Shown here: in pieces, positions 42,686 through 55,224 of the stretch | How the letters are laid out: each line of letters opens with the position of its first letter | Position numbering within the stretch: the first letter of the stretch is position 1 | Assembly: GCA_036186865.1 (NCBI GenBank) | Contig: AP025066.1 | Location: forward strand, 17,835,697-17,899,696 | DNA length: 64,000 bases | Reading direction: 5' to 3' | From: Eustoma russellianum | Lineage: Eukaryota > Streptophyta > Magnoliopsida > Gentianales > Gentianaceae | The notes under the pieces: generated by a model | Told to the model about the DNA's origin: nothing | Databases searched by the model: none | Seen by the model: the letters and a program-made list of their open reading frames with translations, nothing else | Made by a program: the position numbers and the translations under genes

Positions 42686-43643
42686 AGTTGGAAAAGCACA
42701 TAAAAGTGCTTTAGGAGTGCCTCAAATTTATATAAAAATATTTAAGAAGATTAATCGGAGGTTGAAGTGAAAGATTAGATTGGACGAGTAAGATGATACT
42801 CTGTTTCTTAATTCTGATGTGACCGAATCTTCGGTAATGAGCTCCGAGTGCATTCTCTGAGTTCAGTCTATTTCTGAAGTTTATATCCAGTCACCAAACC
42901 AGCACCGAACGTTTGGTGAAGCAATTTATTCAATGCATCCTGAGCTTGGTGATGAGCTTTGAGTTACAACGTTCAAAAATTTTGAATTCAGTGTTCGGTT
43001 GATTTAGATAGCAGGAAATTTTAGTTGTCCTTTGATGAAATGATGCACCTTTGCAACTTGAGACAACTCCTTTAATCTTTAACAGTCATAAACTAACTTT
43101 GAAAATTAAATTCTATAGAGAGTAATTAACTTCTTTTTTGTGAGTTGAAGTCTATAAATACAAGAATCGTAAGGTTTTGAAAATATATCTTTGCTATACT
43201 TTTGAATATACTTTTGATATATTCCTGACATGCTTTGAAATAATTGAAGAATCTTTTTGATTTTTTTTCTAAAGACCTGTACAATTTTTTCCTTTTTTTT
43301 TCTTCTCTTGCTCTGGTATTGAACAGTTCAAATATACAAGTTCAATCTTCTTTTCATAGAGAAAGCAAAAAGAAGAAACAGCTATATCCTGGAATGCGTT
43401 TGCCGTGTAGTCCACATTGCTCAATGGTGGAGACAATTCCGATTTAAAGACAGTAAAATTTGTTTCATTATGTTTGGTTATTATACATTTGTAATTCTCT
43501 TCTATTATCTGGTATAGTTTCAAAGGAAACATGAGAATTACATCTTTGATATTCATTCTCATTTTTCTTGTAATTCTATTTTGTGTCATGAGTTTCATTG
43601 CTGTTTTATCGTCTTTTATTTCTTCTAAACAAAATTTTCAACA
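42686..43643 (+). repeat. 3' LTR of an element I-type copia element (LTR2)
   Basis: Begins AGTTGG (TG changed to AG) right after the polypurine tract and ends TTTCAACA. Related along its length to 21888-22924. Holds the same caattccgatttaaag segment (43434-43449) at the position that pairs with the putative primer site in LTR1 and element I. No primer site follows, as expected for a 3' LTR. Confidence 0.78.
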
Positions 43644-43904
43644 CAGGTTGGCATATTAGAAAAATGACATGCATGAAATTTGGTAAAATAACCACGTAGC
43701 AATATGGCGCGCTTAGACAGTTTTGGTAAGAGACTTTTCTTCGACATTTACGGTAATGATAGATGTCCGTTTGGACCCGGATCTGAGATCGTACAATAAC
43801 TAAATTAAATCAGACTTTAGTCATCGTCCAAAACAATAAATATTTGTTGATATTTAACGTATAAACTGTACTTACAAATCATGATATTATCATCTTTGTT
43901 ATAA
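43644..43904. other. Intergenic DNA
   Basis: No feature recognised. Its last five bases (tataa) are the left target duplication of element F. Confidence 0.6.
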
Positions 43905-44453
43905 TGTTGAAGTGGTTAACCAGCTAGGTGGCAGGGAGCATGTAGGTGGTGAAGGGTGATCACACGTGTGGAGAGTGCAAGAGTTCATTCTGTGGATTGC
44001 AATCGAAGATTAAATGGTTTAAGTGTTGCATGGTGGGACCCAGGGGCAGAAATAACCGTCTTGGCACGGTGGAAGAAGTGAGCTGCACAGGAGGTGCCGT
44101 GATGAATTGCAGAGAACTGGGTGAAGAAGATGGAGATTGGCGGCAAAGTGTTTAAATGGAGGAATTGTCCGTTTTGCCCTTAATGATGACTTCATTGAAG
44201 AATTAGTTTGGGGGTAGTTCAGTCATTTCGCATTTGTATTGTTTTTTGTTTAAATAGGTGGCGGTTACCTTCTACTTCCTTGAGATGAATAACAGAATTC
44301 ATTTTTCCTCCCAATTCTGCTTTCTTCGTGCTCTCTGCGAAGCTCTTTCTTCTTTGTTGATTGATCGTGGTTGTTGATTCAATAAAACTCTCCTCAGTTT
44401 CGTTGTTTGTTTTGTTGTTTGATTAATTGTTGAGCATTGTTAATTTCTTCACA
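43905..44453 (+). repeat. 5' LTR of element F
   Basis: TGTTGAAGTGG...TTCTTCACA. A TATA-like gtttaaataggtgg lies near 44249-44262. The primer site TGGTATCAGAG starts directly after it at 44454. Confidence 0.95.
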
Positions 44454-44473
44454 TGGTATCAGAGACTTTGTAG

Positions 44474-47400
44474 ATGAACTTTGGATCGTTCATGGCGTCT
44501 AGTAGCAATGCTTCGCCCTCTGGAGGCAATCTGCACTCCACAGTTACTGATCCTTCTGAGGATCCTTTCTTCATTCATCCTAGTGATAATCCTTCGATGA
44601 TTCTTGTTCAACCATTGTTAGACGAGAATAATTACCATGGATGGTGTAGGTCGGTTAAGAAAGCACTTGAGTCGAAGAATAAGATTGGCTTTGTGGATGG
44701 TTCGACTGAAAAAACTGCTGATGGAGCAAGAAGGTTCAATGCATGGATTAAGGCGAATAACATGGTTGCTTCCTGGTTAGTCAATTCTCTAATTCCTAGT
44801 ATTGCGCAAAGTGTAATTTGGCTGGATAATGCATCTGATATTTGGAGTGATTTGAAGTTTAGATATGGTAATGTTGATTCATTTCGTTTATCTGACTTGC
44901 AAGAAGAGTTCTATGGAATTAAGCAAAATAACATGACAGTAACGAAATATTACACAAAATTGAAGGGGATTTGGAAAGAACTGTCGGTCTTGAAGTCAGT
45001 ACCAGTATGCACTTGTAGGAGGTGCACATGCAATGTTACTGGATCAATTAGCAAGTTTATACAAGATGACTGTGTCATTAAGTTTTTAAAAGGGTTAAAC
45101 GATGACTTTGAAGCAGTTAAGTCACAAGTGTTGCTGACTAGTCCCCTTCCTGATTTGAAAAATGCTTTTGCCATGGCCATCAAACTTGAAAGGAAATTGC
45201 TATATTCTGGTGTTAATTCTCAGACGCAGTTTGTTAATAACCCAACTGCTGTTATGAATGTGAGCTGTGGTTTCAAAGGGAATTCAAATGGTTATAGAGT
45301 CTCGAGTACTGAGGGGCCAAGTGCCAATGGGTCGGGGGTTGCAGGCAGAGGGTTTAAAAGAGAAAATCCAAAGTACGGGAAAAATAATTCCAAGGTTCCT
45401 TTCTGTACGTTTTGTAATATGACTGGACACACAATAGATAGGTGTTATAAAAAACATGGGTACCCACCGGGATTTAAGCCAAGGGGGCAAGTGAACATGG
45501 TGAATGCTGAAGGAGCAGACCAGCAGTTTATGGATGTGGCTGGCCAAGGAGAGTTGAACTCTCAAGAACCTTATAGTTCCTATGATCAGGAACCAGGATC
45601 TGGTGTGTAGCAATATGTGTTTACCCCTGAGCAGTATGCACAGATCATGGCTATGTTACAGGAGCATGGTAACAAAGGTGGCAGGAACTTGAATGATGCA
45701 GCCACCATGCCTAACTCTTCTCATACTGTGATGTCAGCTCAGATGGCTGCTGACTCTGGTAAGTTTTCAGGTAAAACTGTTGTCCAAAACTTAAACATTT
45801 AGATTTTGGACTCTGGAGCTAGTGATCATATATGTTCATGTATCCGCTTGTTTGATTCCTATTCTCCAGTCTTTGATGTCTTTGTCAAGTTGCCTGATAA
45901 GTCTATTGCTTCGGTCACTCACATTGGTACCATAAGAGTAAATGATGACCTTACCCTCTATGATGTCTTATACGTTCCTACATTTAAATTTAATCTCATG
46001 TCCTTGAGCAAATTGACTCAGTCTCACACCATCCGTATTTCTTTCTACTCAAATAAATGTGTAATTCAGGATGTAAAGACCATGAAGATGATTGATTCAG
46101 CTGAAGTTTTTCAAAGGCTGTACCACTTTGAGGGAGCATTGAAATATCCAACCAATTCCTCCTGCATCATGTCTCCCACATCCTTTCAAACTTTGTCTGT
46201 TCAGTCTTCTGACTCTGAGCTATGACACTCAAGACTTGGCCATATGCCAACACCAAGAGTCAGAGAAATACACAAAAAACATCCTGATGTATTGATTCCA
46301 GATCAGGTCTATGAGTGTGCCATATGCCCTTTGGCTAGACAGAAGAGGTCCCCCTTCCCTGCTTCCCATTCTGTATCTCATTCATCCTTTGTTCTTGTGC
46401 ACATTGACATATGGAGACCTTACAGATATCATACCATGTATAAACAACAATATTTTCTTACAGTTGTTGATGATTACAGTAGATATTGTTGGATTTATCT
46501 TATGAAAACAAAATCTGAAGCTAGAGCCATTGTTCAAAGTTTCTGTCATTATGCTTCTGTCCAGTTTAACACACATGTCAAAACCATAAGGACAGATAAC
46601 GGGCAAGAGTTCAATATGCCCTCATTTTATTCATCTCTTGGCATTGTGCATCAAACCAGTTGCCTTCACACTCCTCAACAGAATGGGATCGTTGAGAGAA
46701 AACATCAACACATTCTCTCAGTAGAAAGAGCCTTACGTTTCTAATCTGGCTTACCCTCACCTTATTGGGGCTTTTGCATCCAACACTCAGTCTACCTTAT
46801 AAACATTACTCCCTCACCTATTCTTCATCAGAAAACACCCCATGAGCTCCTGTACAATGCACCTCCCACCTACAATAATCTCAAAGTCTTCGGCTGTTTA
46901 GCCTTTGGAACAGACAACCTACCTCATAAAGACAAGTTTGCTCCCCGGGCCAAGAGGAGTGTTTTTCTGGGACTTTCACATACAACAAAAGGCTATGTGC
47001 TGCAGGACCTCCAAACAAAATCAGTATATGTTTCTAGAGACGTTACCTTCTTTGAGAGAACATTTCCCTTTTCTTCTTCCCAGGATCACACATACTCTGA
47101 TCTATGTCACCCCTTACCTTCTACTGCAACTGCACCTTTCAATGTCCATGATGACACATCTTTCTCACCAGTTACATTAAATAATCCTGGTTCTGACACA
47201 TGCCCATCTGCTTTGCCCCATAATCTCTCAACTGCTCAACCATCCATCCAGCCTGGCCAACATCATGACCAAACCACTACTGTACCTGATGACTCTGCAT
47301 GTACCTCACAACTTCTTGATACTTCACCTGTTCAGTCATCTAGCCAACCCAGCCAGCATCATAACCCAACTAATGTGCCAGATGAATCTATACGTACCTC

Positions 47401-49270
47401 ATGTGTTCCCAACACGTCCCAAACTCTACCTGGTAACATTGTAATTGACCTGCCAATATCTCTTCAAGACATGAACCAGTACTCTGAGCTGACCCTTCCT
47501 TGCCCAGCCTCTACCAGACCACAAAGAGCCAGACAGCCACCAACTTACTTGCAAGATTATCATTGTAATCAGGCCTCTTCCTCTAAACCTCCTCCTGCAC
47601 TCAAGCTTTCCCATCCGCATGATTTTCACAACTATATTTCTTATGATTTGCTAGCTCCAAAGTACAAAGCATTTGCATTAAGCATTGGACAACATGTAGA
47701 GCCTAACTCTTATGCAGAAGCAGTTAGTTCACCTGAATGGCAGGCAGCTATGGGCAGAGAGCTAGCAGCGTTGGAGAGTAACCATACCTGGGATCTCATG
47801 TCACTTCCCAGGGGCAAGAAGCCCATTGGATGTAGGTGGGTATACAAAATTAAGTACAAGCAAGATGGGAGCATTGACAAATACAAGGCCAGGCTTGTAG
47901 CGAAAGGTTACACACAACAATATGGAATTGACTACCAGGACACATTCTCTCCGGTTGCTAAGATGACCATGGTACGGACAGTGTTGGCCCTTGCAGCTAG
48001 AAAGAGGTGGTATAATCATCAGATGGACGTTAATAATGCTTTCCTCCATGGAGATCTCCATGAGGAAATATATATGTCTCCACCTCCTGGTCTGGATCTC
48101 CCTGAGGCAGGTATGGTTTGCAAGTTAAGGAAATCCCTCTATGGACTGAAGCAGGCAAGCCAGGAATGGAATGTTACACTGACAGGCTTCTTACTGAGCC
48201 AGGGATTTCTTCAGTATAAGTGTGACTACACGTTGTTTACCAAGACTGTTGGCAGTTCTCTCCTTGTTCTACTTGTTTATGTCGATGACATAATTGTTGC
48301 CTGTGACAATGTGGCATTCATTCAGCAAATCAAATTTGCACCGCATCATGAATTTCAAATTAAGGATCTTGGGGAGTTGAAGTTCTTTCTTGGCATTGAG
48401 GTTGCCAAGGCTGAAGGGGGCATCTACATAAATCAGAGAAGGTACACTATTGAGCTCTTGGAACAGGCAGGCTTCATCAATTCTAAGCCTGCCAAGAGCC
48501 CTATGGGCGTACGTGCAGCCTTGGCACATAATGATTCTGACTTGCTGCATGATGTTACTCAGTATAGGAGGTTGATTGGGAAGCTAATATACTTAACCAT
48601 AACGAGGTCAGACATTGCATTTGTGGTTCAACAATTGAGTTAGTTCTTGGATTGTCCAACAATCGATCACCTTAAAGCAACATACAGGGTTCTCAGATAT
48701 CTGAAAGGCACTATTGGACAAGGGATAATTTTCCCAAGAACAGGAGACTTGAGGCTTAAAGGGTTCGTAGACGCAGACTGGGGTGGTTGTAGTGAGACGC
48801 GAAGATCAGTCACTGGCTACTGTGTATTTCTAGGAGATGCTTTGATATCCTGGAAGGCAAAGAAACAGTCTACGGTATCAAGGTCCTCAACTGAGGAGGA
48901 ATACAGGGCCATGGGTATGGTGACTTGTGAGCTGCAATGGCTGCTGTACTTGTTAAGGGACCTGAGAGTTGAAGATCTAAGGCCAGTAGAATTGTTCTGT
49001 GATTGCAAGAGTGCGATATACATTGCGGAGAATCCTGTGTTTTATGAGAGGATGAAACACATTGAAATCGACTGTCACGTGGTAAGGGATAAAGTGCAAG
49101 AAGGAATGTTGAAGTTGATGCCTATTAGAACTAACCTGCAGTTAGCGGATGTCTTCACCAAGGCTTTGGATAATAAGAGGTTAGGAGAGATTTTGAAGCT
49201 TTTGGGGATTCAGAACTTGTATGCCAAGCTTAGCTTGAGGGGGGGGGTGTTGAAGTGGTTAACCAACTAG
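44474..49270 (+). pseudogene. Element F gag-pol, single frame with five premature stops
   Basis: From ATG 44474 one reading frame holds all domains: gag with DNPSMILVQPLLDENNYHGW, zinc knuckle CTFCNMTGHTIDRC (about 45412), protease LDSGASDH (about 45812), pre-integrase HSRLGHM, integrase HIDIWRPY, RTDNGQEF, GIVERKHQH, RT VNNAFLHGDL, KSLYGLKQAS and YVDDIIVA (about 48277-48300), RNase H VDADWGG, SSTEEEYRA, CDCKSAIY and DVFTKALD. In-frame stops are at 45608 (TAG), 45800 (TAG), 46223 (TGA), 46742 (TAA) and 48641 (TAG). At least two replace a conserved Trp (before the protease and in the WHxRLGH motif). No frameshift is seen in 4.8 kb. The first stop is in a gag-protease linker. Confidence 0.95.
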
Positions 49271-49796
49271 GTGGCAGGGAGCATGTAGGTGGTGAAGGGT
49301 GATCACACGTGAGGAGAGTGCAAGGGTTCATTCTGTGGATTATAATCGAAGATTAAATGGTTTAAGTGTTGCATGGTGGGACCCAGGGGCAGAAATAACC
49401 GTCTTGGCACGGTGGAAGAAGTGAGCTGCATAGGAGGTGCCGTGATGAATTGGAGAGATTTGGGTGAAGAAGATGGAGATTTGTGGCAAAGTGTTTAAAT
49501 GGAGGAATTGTCCGTTTTGCCCTTAATGATGACTTCACTGAAGAATTAGTTTGGGGGTAGTTTAGTCATTTCGCATTTGTATTGTTTTTTGTTTAAATAG
49601 GTGGCGGTTACCTTCTTCTTCCTTGAGATGAATAACAGAATTCATTCTTCCTCCCAATTCTGCTTTCTTCGTGCTCTCCACGAAGCTCTTTCTTCTTTGT
49701 TGATTGATCGTGGTTGTTGATTCAATAAAACTCCCCTCAGTTTCGTTGTTTGTTTTTTTATTTGATTAATTGTTGAGCATTGTTAATTTCTTTACA
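49248..49796 (+). repeat. 3' LTR of element F
   Basis: Matches 43905-44453 with scattered substitutions, many of them transitions. Directly preceded by the polypurine tract. Confidence 0.95.
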
Positions 49797-49801
49797 TATA
49801 A

Positions 49802-50092
49802 TGTGGAATTTTTTTCGCGATCAAGAGATTTATCACAATCCTTCTTTCCAATGCCTCAGACGTTTTCGAAATCGAGATAGCATATGATGTTTCACGCTAA
49901 GATCGACATTTAATTTCAAGTTGATTACATGAAATCGCTGCATCACGTACAGGAGGGCAAGAAGAAAGCTACCTAAACGCCAATGAGCTGAAAACTGTCT
50001 GGAAATAGGAAAAAAAGGGGGCTGGGGTGGGGGATGTTTCTCCTGTCTTTTAACATATCCTCTTTTCAATACAGAGAATGTGGAGGTTCTCG
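49802..50092 (-). other. Possible host exon, distal part (interrupted by element H)
   Basis: Read on the minus strand from 50097 down, the frame coming from 55446-55530 continues for about 17 codons (ENLHILCIEKRIC) to a stop near 50046. Below that nothing is recognised. It is plausibly the end of a coding exon and 3'-UTR of an unknown host gene. Confidence 0.3.
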
Positions 50093-50097
50093 GCATA

Positions 50098-50325
50098 TGT
50101 TAAAAAGAAAACAAATCAATTAGTTAGGATGTGATGTAATCAGTTAGGATTTGATAGGGTTGTTTGTATAGTAATCAAATCATACTAAAAAATCAAATCC
50201 CTAAATTAGTGGGATTGATAGTAGGAGTAGTCATGATGATGTACTATTAATAGTGGGTATACAGATGATTGGAAATTAATGAAGAAGAAACAATTTTCTC
50301 ATTCACTGTGTATTGCTTTCTAACA
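50098..50325 (+). repeat. 5' LTR of element H
   Basis: TGTTAAAAAG...GCTTTCTAACA, followed at once by TGGTATCAGAGC. Confidence 0.95.
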
Positions 50326-50513
50326 TGGTATCAGAGCTTAGCCTGATCCTTTAGACTCAGAAATCTAATTGTTCATCGTCAGAAAGCTTTTGCACAACAA
50401 CAACAAAAAAACCCAGAATTCTCTGTTTGATTTCTGGGACTCAGAAATTAATCATCATTGTCCAATAAACCCGTCACAGGCCAATTGGCTAAAATCCGAT
50501 TTAAACCCACAAA

Positions 50514-51450
50514 ATGTCCGGCAAAAGTCCAAACCCAAAAACTGGCCCAACCCCCTCTGTTGAACTTACCGTCCAACTAGAAAATTTTTTGCGTCAGAGT
50601 CTAAGTTCACAGGCTCTGACAACCACATCCGAAAATCTGTCTATATTGGTAAAACTCAATGGTGAGAATTACTCCCTATGGATAACCCTGATCAAAAAGG
50701 CCATTGAATATAGGGGAGAAGTTCTCACCTGACAGGGACACCCCCACCACCAAAACCTGCTGACCCTGGATTTGACCGTTGAGAACAAGATGACCAATGC
50801 GTGTTCACATGATTCATTTAGAACATAGAATCACACCTTTTGACAATTTCCTCACAGTATCCGACTACAAAGGCATTATGGAACGGGTTGATAGTCACCT
50901 ATGGGTCGGGTACCGATTCTCTTCAGGTATTCAACCTACGTAAACGTGCAAATACACTCAGACAAGGTACAAACATACTGGAAGAGATCTGCCACAGGTT
51001 CCAATCCATTTGGATGACAATTGATGTAAAAGACCCAAATCCGATGAAAGACCCAGAAGACACCGGGGTCTATCATCAGAAAGTGCAAGAACATAGGCTT
51101 TTTCTGTTTCTAACGAATGTGGATAACAAGTTTGAACTAGCCAAACGGGAAATTCTGAAAAGAGAGACATTACCGTCTGTGAAAATGGCGTATGGACTCA
51201 TTCGACGGGAGGAAGCCAGAATGAGTATTTTAAGAAAAGAGCCCTGAGCAGAAATTGAAGCATCATCGGGATATGGTTTGTCAGCAAAAAGCAGTGCCAA
51301 CAGAGGGATGGGGAGTGATTCACGGTGCTCAGAGAATTCTTCACGGTGCTCAGATCCCCCTTCACGGTCTGGAGACAAAGAAGATAAGTCCAACCTTAAG
51401 TGCTCTCACTGTGGAAAGAAAAAGCACACGAAATAGGCATGTTTTCTTCT
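50514..51450 (+). pseudogene. Element H gag
   Basis: Starts MSGKSPNPKTGP at 50514; the ILVKLNGENYSLWITLIKKAI block is the gag N-terminus. Frames change at about 50732 and stop again at 51247. A zinc knuckle CSHCGKKKHTK.AC is visible at about 51402-51444, with a TAG replacing the residue before its last Ala-Cys. Non-functional. Confidence 0.82.
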
Positions 51451-52005
51451 TGTAGGCTACCCTGACTGGTGGAATAGCAGATCACCAACCACCGGAGAAG
51501 CCAGAGAAGCCATTGGAAAAGGAGCTGCGGCTATGGGGACCCCAAGGGATACCAGTAGTAGCACGCAACAGAGGCCAGAGGAAGGTACATCTCTTCTTTA
51601 TCTCTCAGGTAGTGAAGAATGTAAAGAAAAAGCCACCAAAGGGACAGAAACAGGAAGCTGCAGCGAATGTTCTAGAGAAAAAGAATAGCCGGAAGGTTCT
51701 GGAGAACAGGGGAAGACTGGAGAAAAAACCAGGCGGTGGGCCACTTTCAAAGTAGGGTTGGGAAATTTCCCAACCCGTTCCCTTTATTAACCCCAGAATT
51801 AACCTTTGCCCTCTGCAGCTTCTTAAAAATTCCACTTCAGTCCCCTCAGTTCTAGACCACACACCCGCAGTCCCTGCCTTATGCCCTATTGACAATTTAG
51901 TCCCTCCCGTTCAAGCTATAACACCCGAAGTCCCTCATTCTGCCTCCTCTGTCAATTTAGTCCATTTATCCCCACATCCAATTTCTGTGCTCCCTAAAGC
52001 ATCCC
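51451..52005 (+). other. Gag-protease linker of element H, degenerate
   Basis: Low-complexity Pro/Ser/Lys-rich coding remnants in more than one frame; no domain. Confidence 0.5.
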
Positions 52006-53330
52006 TTGAGTCTATGCCAACCCCCGGTACGTGCGATATTTGATTGCGGTGCGACGGATACTATGACAAGTGACCCTAATGATTTTCTTTCCTATACCCC
52101 ACCCTCCAAAACCCATATCGAGACCACAAGTGGTGAGCGAGTTCTTGTTCACGGTGGAAGCTCTATTCAACTCATTCCCAACATGACTGTTCCCAGCTGC
52201 CTTTATGTTCCTGATTTGTCTTCGAAATTATTATTCCTTAGTCACATTACTGAAGAATTAAATTGCGTTGCTCTCATATATCCACACTTTTGTCTCTTGC
52301 AGGACATACATAGGAAGGAGATTATTGGGCGTGGCACTGGGCGCGGCGGTCTCTATTACATTGATGATGTTGCTCGCCAGGGTCGGTCCATGCTTGCCCA
52401 CCGTATAGCTACTTACTTATGGTTATGGCACCGCCGTCTAGGTCACCCTTCTTTTGGCTATTTGAAATTTCTGTTTCCTAGTTTATTTCATAAGAACCCT
52501 GAGCCCACACCATGTGAAATGTGTATTCAGGCTGAGAGTCATCGTACTACGTTTCGCTTGAATAATACATATGTTGGTAAATTGTTTTCTTTAGTACATT
52601 CTGATGTCTGGGGTCCTGCAAATGTATCCAATACACATCGTTTTCAGTACCTCGTCTTATTTATTGATGATTTTTTCTGCATGACTAGGGTCTACTTTCT
52701 CAAACATAAGTCTGAAGTGTCTGAGACGTTTATTCACTTTTTCAATCTTGTGCACACCCAGTATAATACTCAGATACAGATTCTCTGATCTGATAACGGT
52801 ACAGAATATCTCCCACTCTGCTCTTTTTTCCAGACACATGGGATTATTCTCCAAACCACGTGTCCATCCACGCCTCAACAAAATAGAGTTGTTGAGCACA
52901 AAAATCGCATTATTCTTGAAATGGCATGGGCTATGCTACTTGAGTCTCGTGTTCCTAAAACTTTCTGGCTTGATGCTATTGGTACGACAGTTTATCTCCT
53001 CAATCGTCTTCCGGCTAAAGCTCTTAATCACCAAACTCCTCTCCAGGTACTTGCCACCCAAGCAACTGTGCCCACAACCCTTACCTTACCCCCTCGTATC
53101 TTTGGGTGCTCGATCTATGTACATATACAAAAAACTGATCGGTCCAAACATGACTCATGTGCGGAGTAATGTGTTTTCCTTGGCTATGCTACTAATCAAA
53201 AGGGGTATCGGTGTTAATGTCCTTCTGCTCATCGTCTTTATGTTACTTGGAATGTGTGTTCCTATAAACAAAGTACTATTTTGCCCACTCCGTCGGGTCT
53301 CAGGGGGAGAATATAAGTGAGCCACCTTGC
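52006..53330 (+). pseudogene. Element H protease and integrase
   Basis: The protease motif reads FDCGATDTM: the usual Ser after the catalytic Asp is Cys. Pre-integrase LWHRRLGHPSF, integrase HSDVWGPA, then a TGA at 52786-52788, after which SDNGTEY, PQQNRVVEHKNR and the VPKTFW block follow in the same frame to about 53170. The Gly-Val-Val-Glu-Arg block is altered to RVVEHKN. A further TAA at about 53167-53169 precedes the CVFLGYA region. Confidence 0.87.
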
Positions 53331-53450
53331 TTTGAGTGGTTACATAGTCATAATAGGGCGACATATGTCCAAGAAGGGCAAGCAGGTGGTGCCACAGAGC
53401 TGACATCTGCCAGCGAAATAGAGACTCAAGCACCAGCGTCCACTCCTGAG

Positions 53451-54548
53451 ATGTCTACTTCAGACGATGTCCTACAAGAGATAAGTGTTCCAACTGGTGA
53501 TTTGATACTTGACCAAACTGTGACTGATCCTATTGAGAGACATGAATGGGTTCTTCCTCCCAGAAGCACTAGAGGTGTTCTACCAAAACAGTATTCACCT
53601 AAGCCAGTGTCCTGGGCATCAAGGTATCCAGTTGTCCAAGGAAGAGCATTGTTAGAACATATATATTCAGAATCAATACCGAGGATAGTACAACAGGCCA
53701 ATAAAAAGGAAGAATGGCGGAAGGCAATGATAGTTGAAATGTACGCGTTATTAAAAAATGAGACATGGGAGAAATGCAGGCTTCCAGAAGGCAAAAGACT
53801 AGTGGGGTGCAGATGGGTATTTACGATCAAATATAAAGATGATGGAACAATAGAACGGCATAAGACAAGGCTTGTGGCAAAAAGGTATACCCAGACGTAT
53901 GGGGTAGACTACTCAGAAACTTTTTTGCCGGTCGCAAAGATTGACATGATAAGAGTATTGTTCTTTGTGGCTGCAAACAAAGATTGGCCTCTGCACCAAT
54001 TTGATATGAAGAATGTGTTCTTACATGGTGAGCTTAAAGAGGAAGTATACATGGAGGCTCCTCCGGGCTTCTCAGAAGAGTTTAAAAAGGGAGAAGTATG
54101 CAGACTAAAAAAGACGTTATATGGGTTAAAACAGAGTCCAAGGGCGTGGTTTAGACGTTTCACGATTGCAATGAAGAAAAACGGATACAGACAGAGCAAT
54201 GCTGATCATACGCTCTTCTTTAAGAGAAACGGAGAACTAATCAACTGCTTGATCATATATGTACACGATATGATTATCACCGGAGATGATGTTCAAGAAA
54301 TAGTACTGCTTCGTCAAAAATTGTTTGCAGAGTTCGAAATAAAAGACCTGAGAGGGTTACAGTACTTTCTGGGGATAGAAGTGACTCGTTCTAGCCAAGG
54401 TATCATGATTTGTCAGCAGAAGTATATTCTTGACTTGTTAGCAGAAGTGGGAATGTCAGGGTGCAAACCAGCAAAGACCCCAATGGCGGTAAATCATCGA
54501 TTACAGATAACAGAAGGGAACCCAGTGGTTAACCAAGAGCAGTATTAG
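53451..54548 (+). pseudogene. Element H reverse transcriptase, catalytic box altered
   Basis: A 365-codon frame with all copia RT blocks: LVGCRWVFTIKYKDDG, RLVAKRYTQTYGVDYSETF, QFDMKNVFLHGEL, KKTLYGLKQSPRAW. The catalytic YVDD box reads YVHD (about 54260-54271), replacing the first of the paired Asp residues with His, which should abolish polymerase activity. Ends with a TAG at 54546-54548 in the Q-Y-RRLVGKL region. Confidence 0.92.
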
Positions 54549-54551
54549 AGG

Positions 54552-55224
54552 TTGGTCGGAAAGTTGATCTATCTTTCTCATACACGACCAGATATTGCTT
54601 ATGTGGTTGGTGTTGTAAGTCAGTTTATGCATCACGCACAAGATGAACATATGGTAGCAGTTGAGGATCATAAGGTATCTGAAAGGGACAACTGGAAGAG
54701 GTATCTTGTTTGCGAAGCATGGTCATCTGGATACATAAGTTTCTACGGATGCTGACTGGGCAGGAAATCCGAATGACCGAAGGTCCACTTCAGGGTATTT
54801 CGCCTTTGTTGGAGGAAATCTAATGACATGGAAAAGTAAGAAGCAAAAGGTAATGGCATGGTCAAGTGTAGAAGCAGAGTTTAGAGGAATTGCGAAAGGG
54901 ACTGTAGAAGCCTTATGGCTAAAAAATCTGTTAGGAGAGATTGGGATTTCGTTGCATCTTCCGGTACGGTTGTGGTGTGATAATAAAGCGGTGATAAGTA
55001 TTTCGGAGAATCCAGTCCAGCATGATAGGACCAATCATATCGAGGTTAACTGACACTTCATAAAAGAAAAACTCGAGGATGGCAGCATTGAACTACCGTT
55101 TGTCAAAAGTGAAGATCAACTAGCGGATATTTTAACAAAGGCAGTAACAGGGCGAATGTTCGAGAAGGTTTTAAGCAAGTTGGGTATTGAGTGCTCCAAT
55201 ACACAACTTGAGGGGGAGTGTTAA
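54552..55224 (+). pseudogene. Element H RNase H
   Basis: VGKLIYLSHTRPDIAY, then a frame change near 54690-54760 before the DADWAG, RSTSGYF, SSVEAEFRG, LWCDNKA and DQLADILTKAV blocks. A TGA (55051-55053) lies in the VN.HFIKEK segment. The conserved acidic positions survive in pieces. Confidence 0.85.

Larger units (their letters stand above)
43905..49796 (+). mobile_element. Ty1/copia retrotransposon F, complete, nonsense-inactivated
   Basis: 5892 bp with 549-bp LTRs (43905-44453, 49248-49796) and a perfect 5-bp target duplication TATAA (43900-43904, 49797-49801). The LTRs differ at roughly 20 positions by eye. The initiator-Met primer site and a polypurine tract (cttgaggggggggt, 49234-49247) are in place. 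Gag-pol is one frame throughout. Confidence 0.96.
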
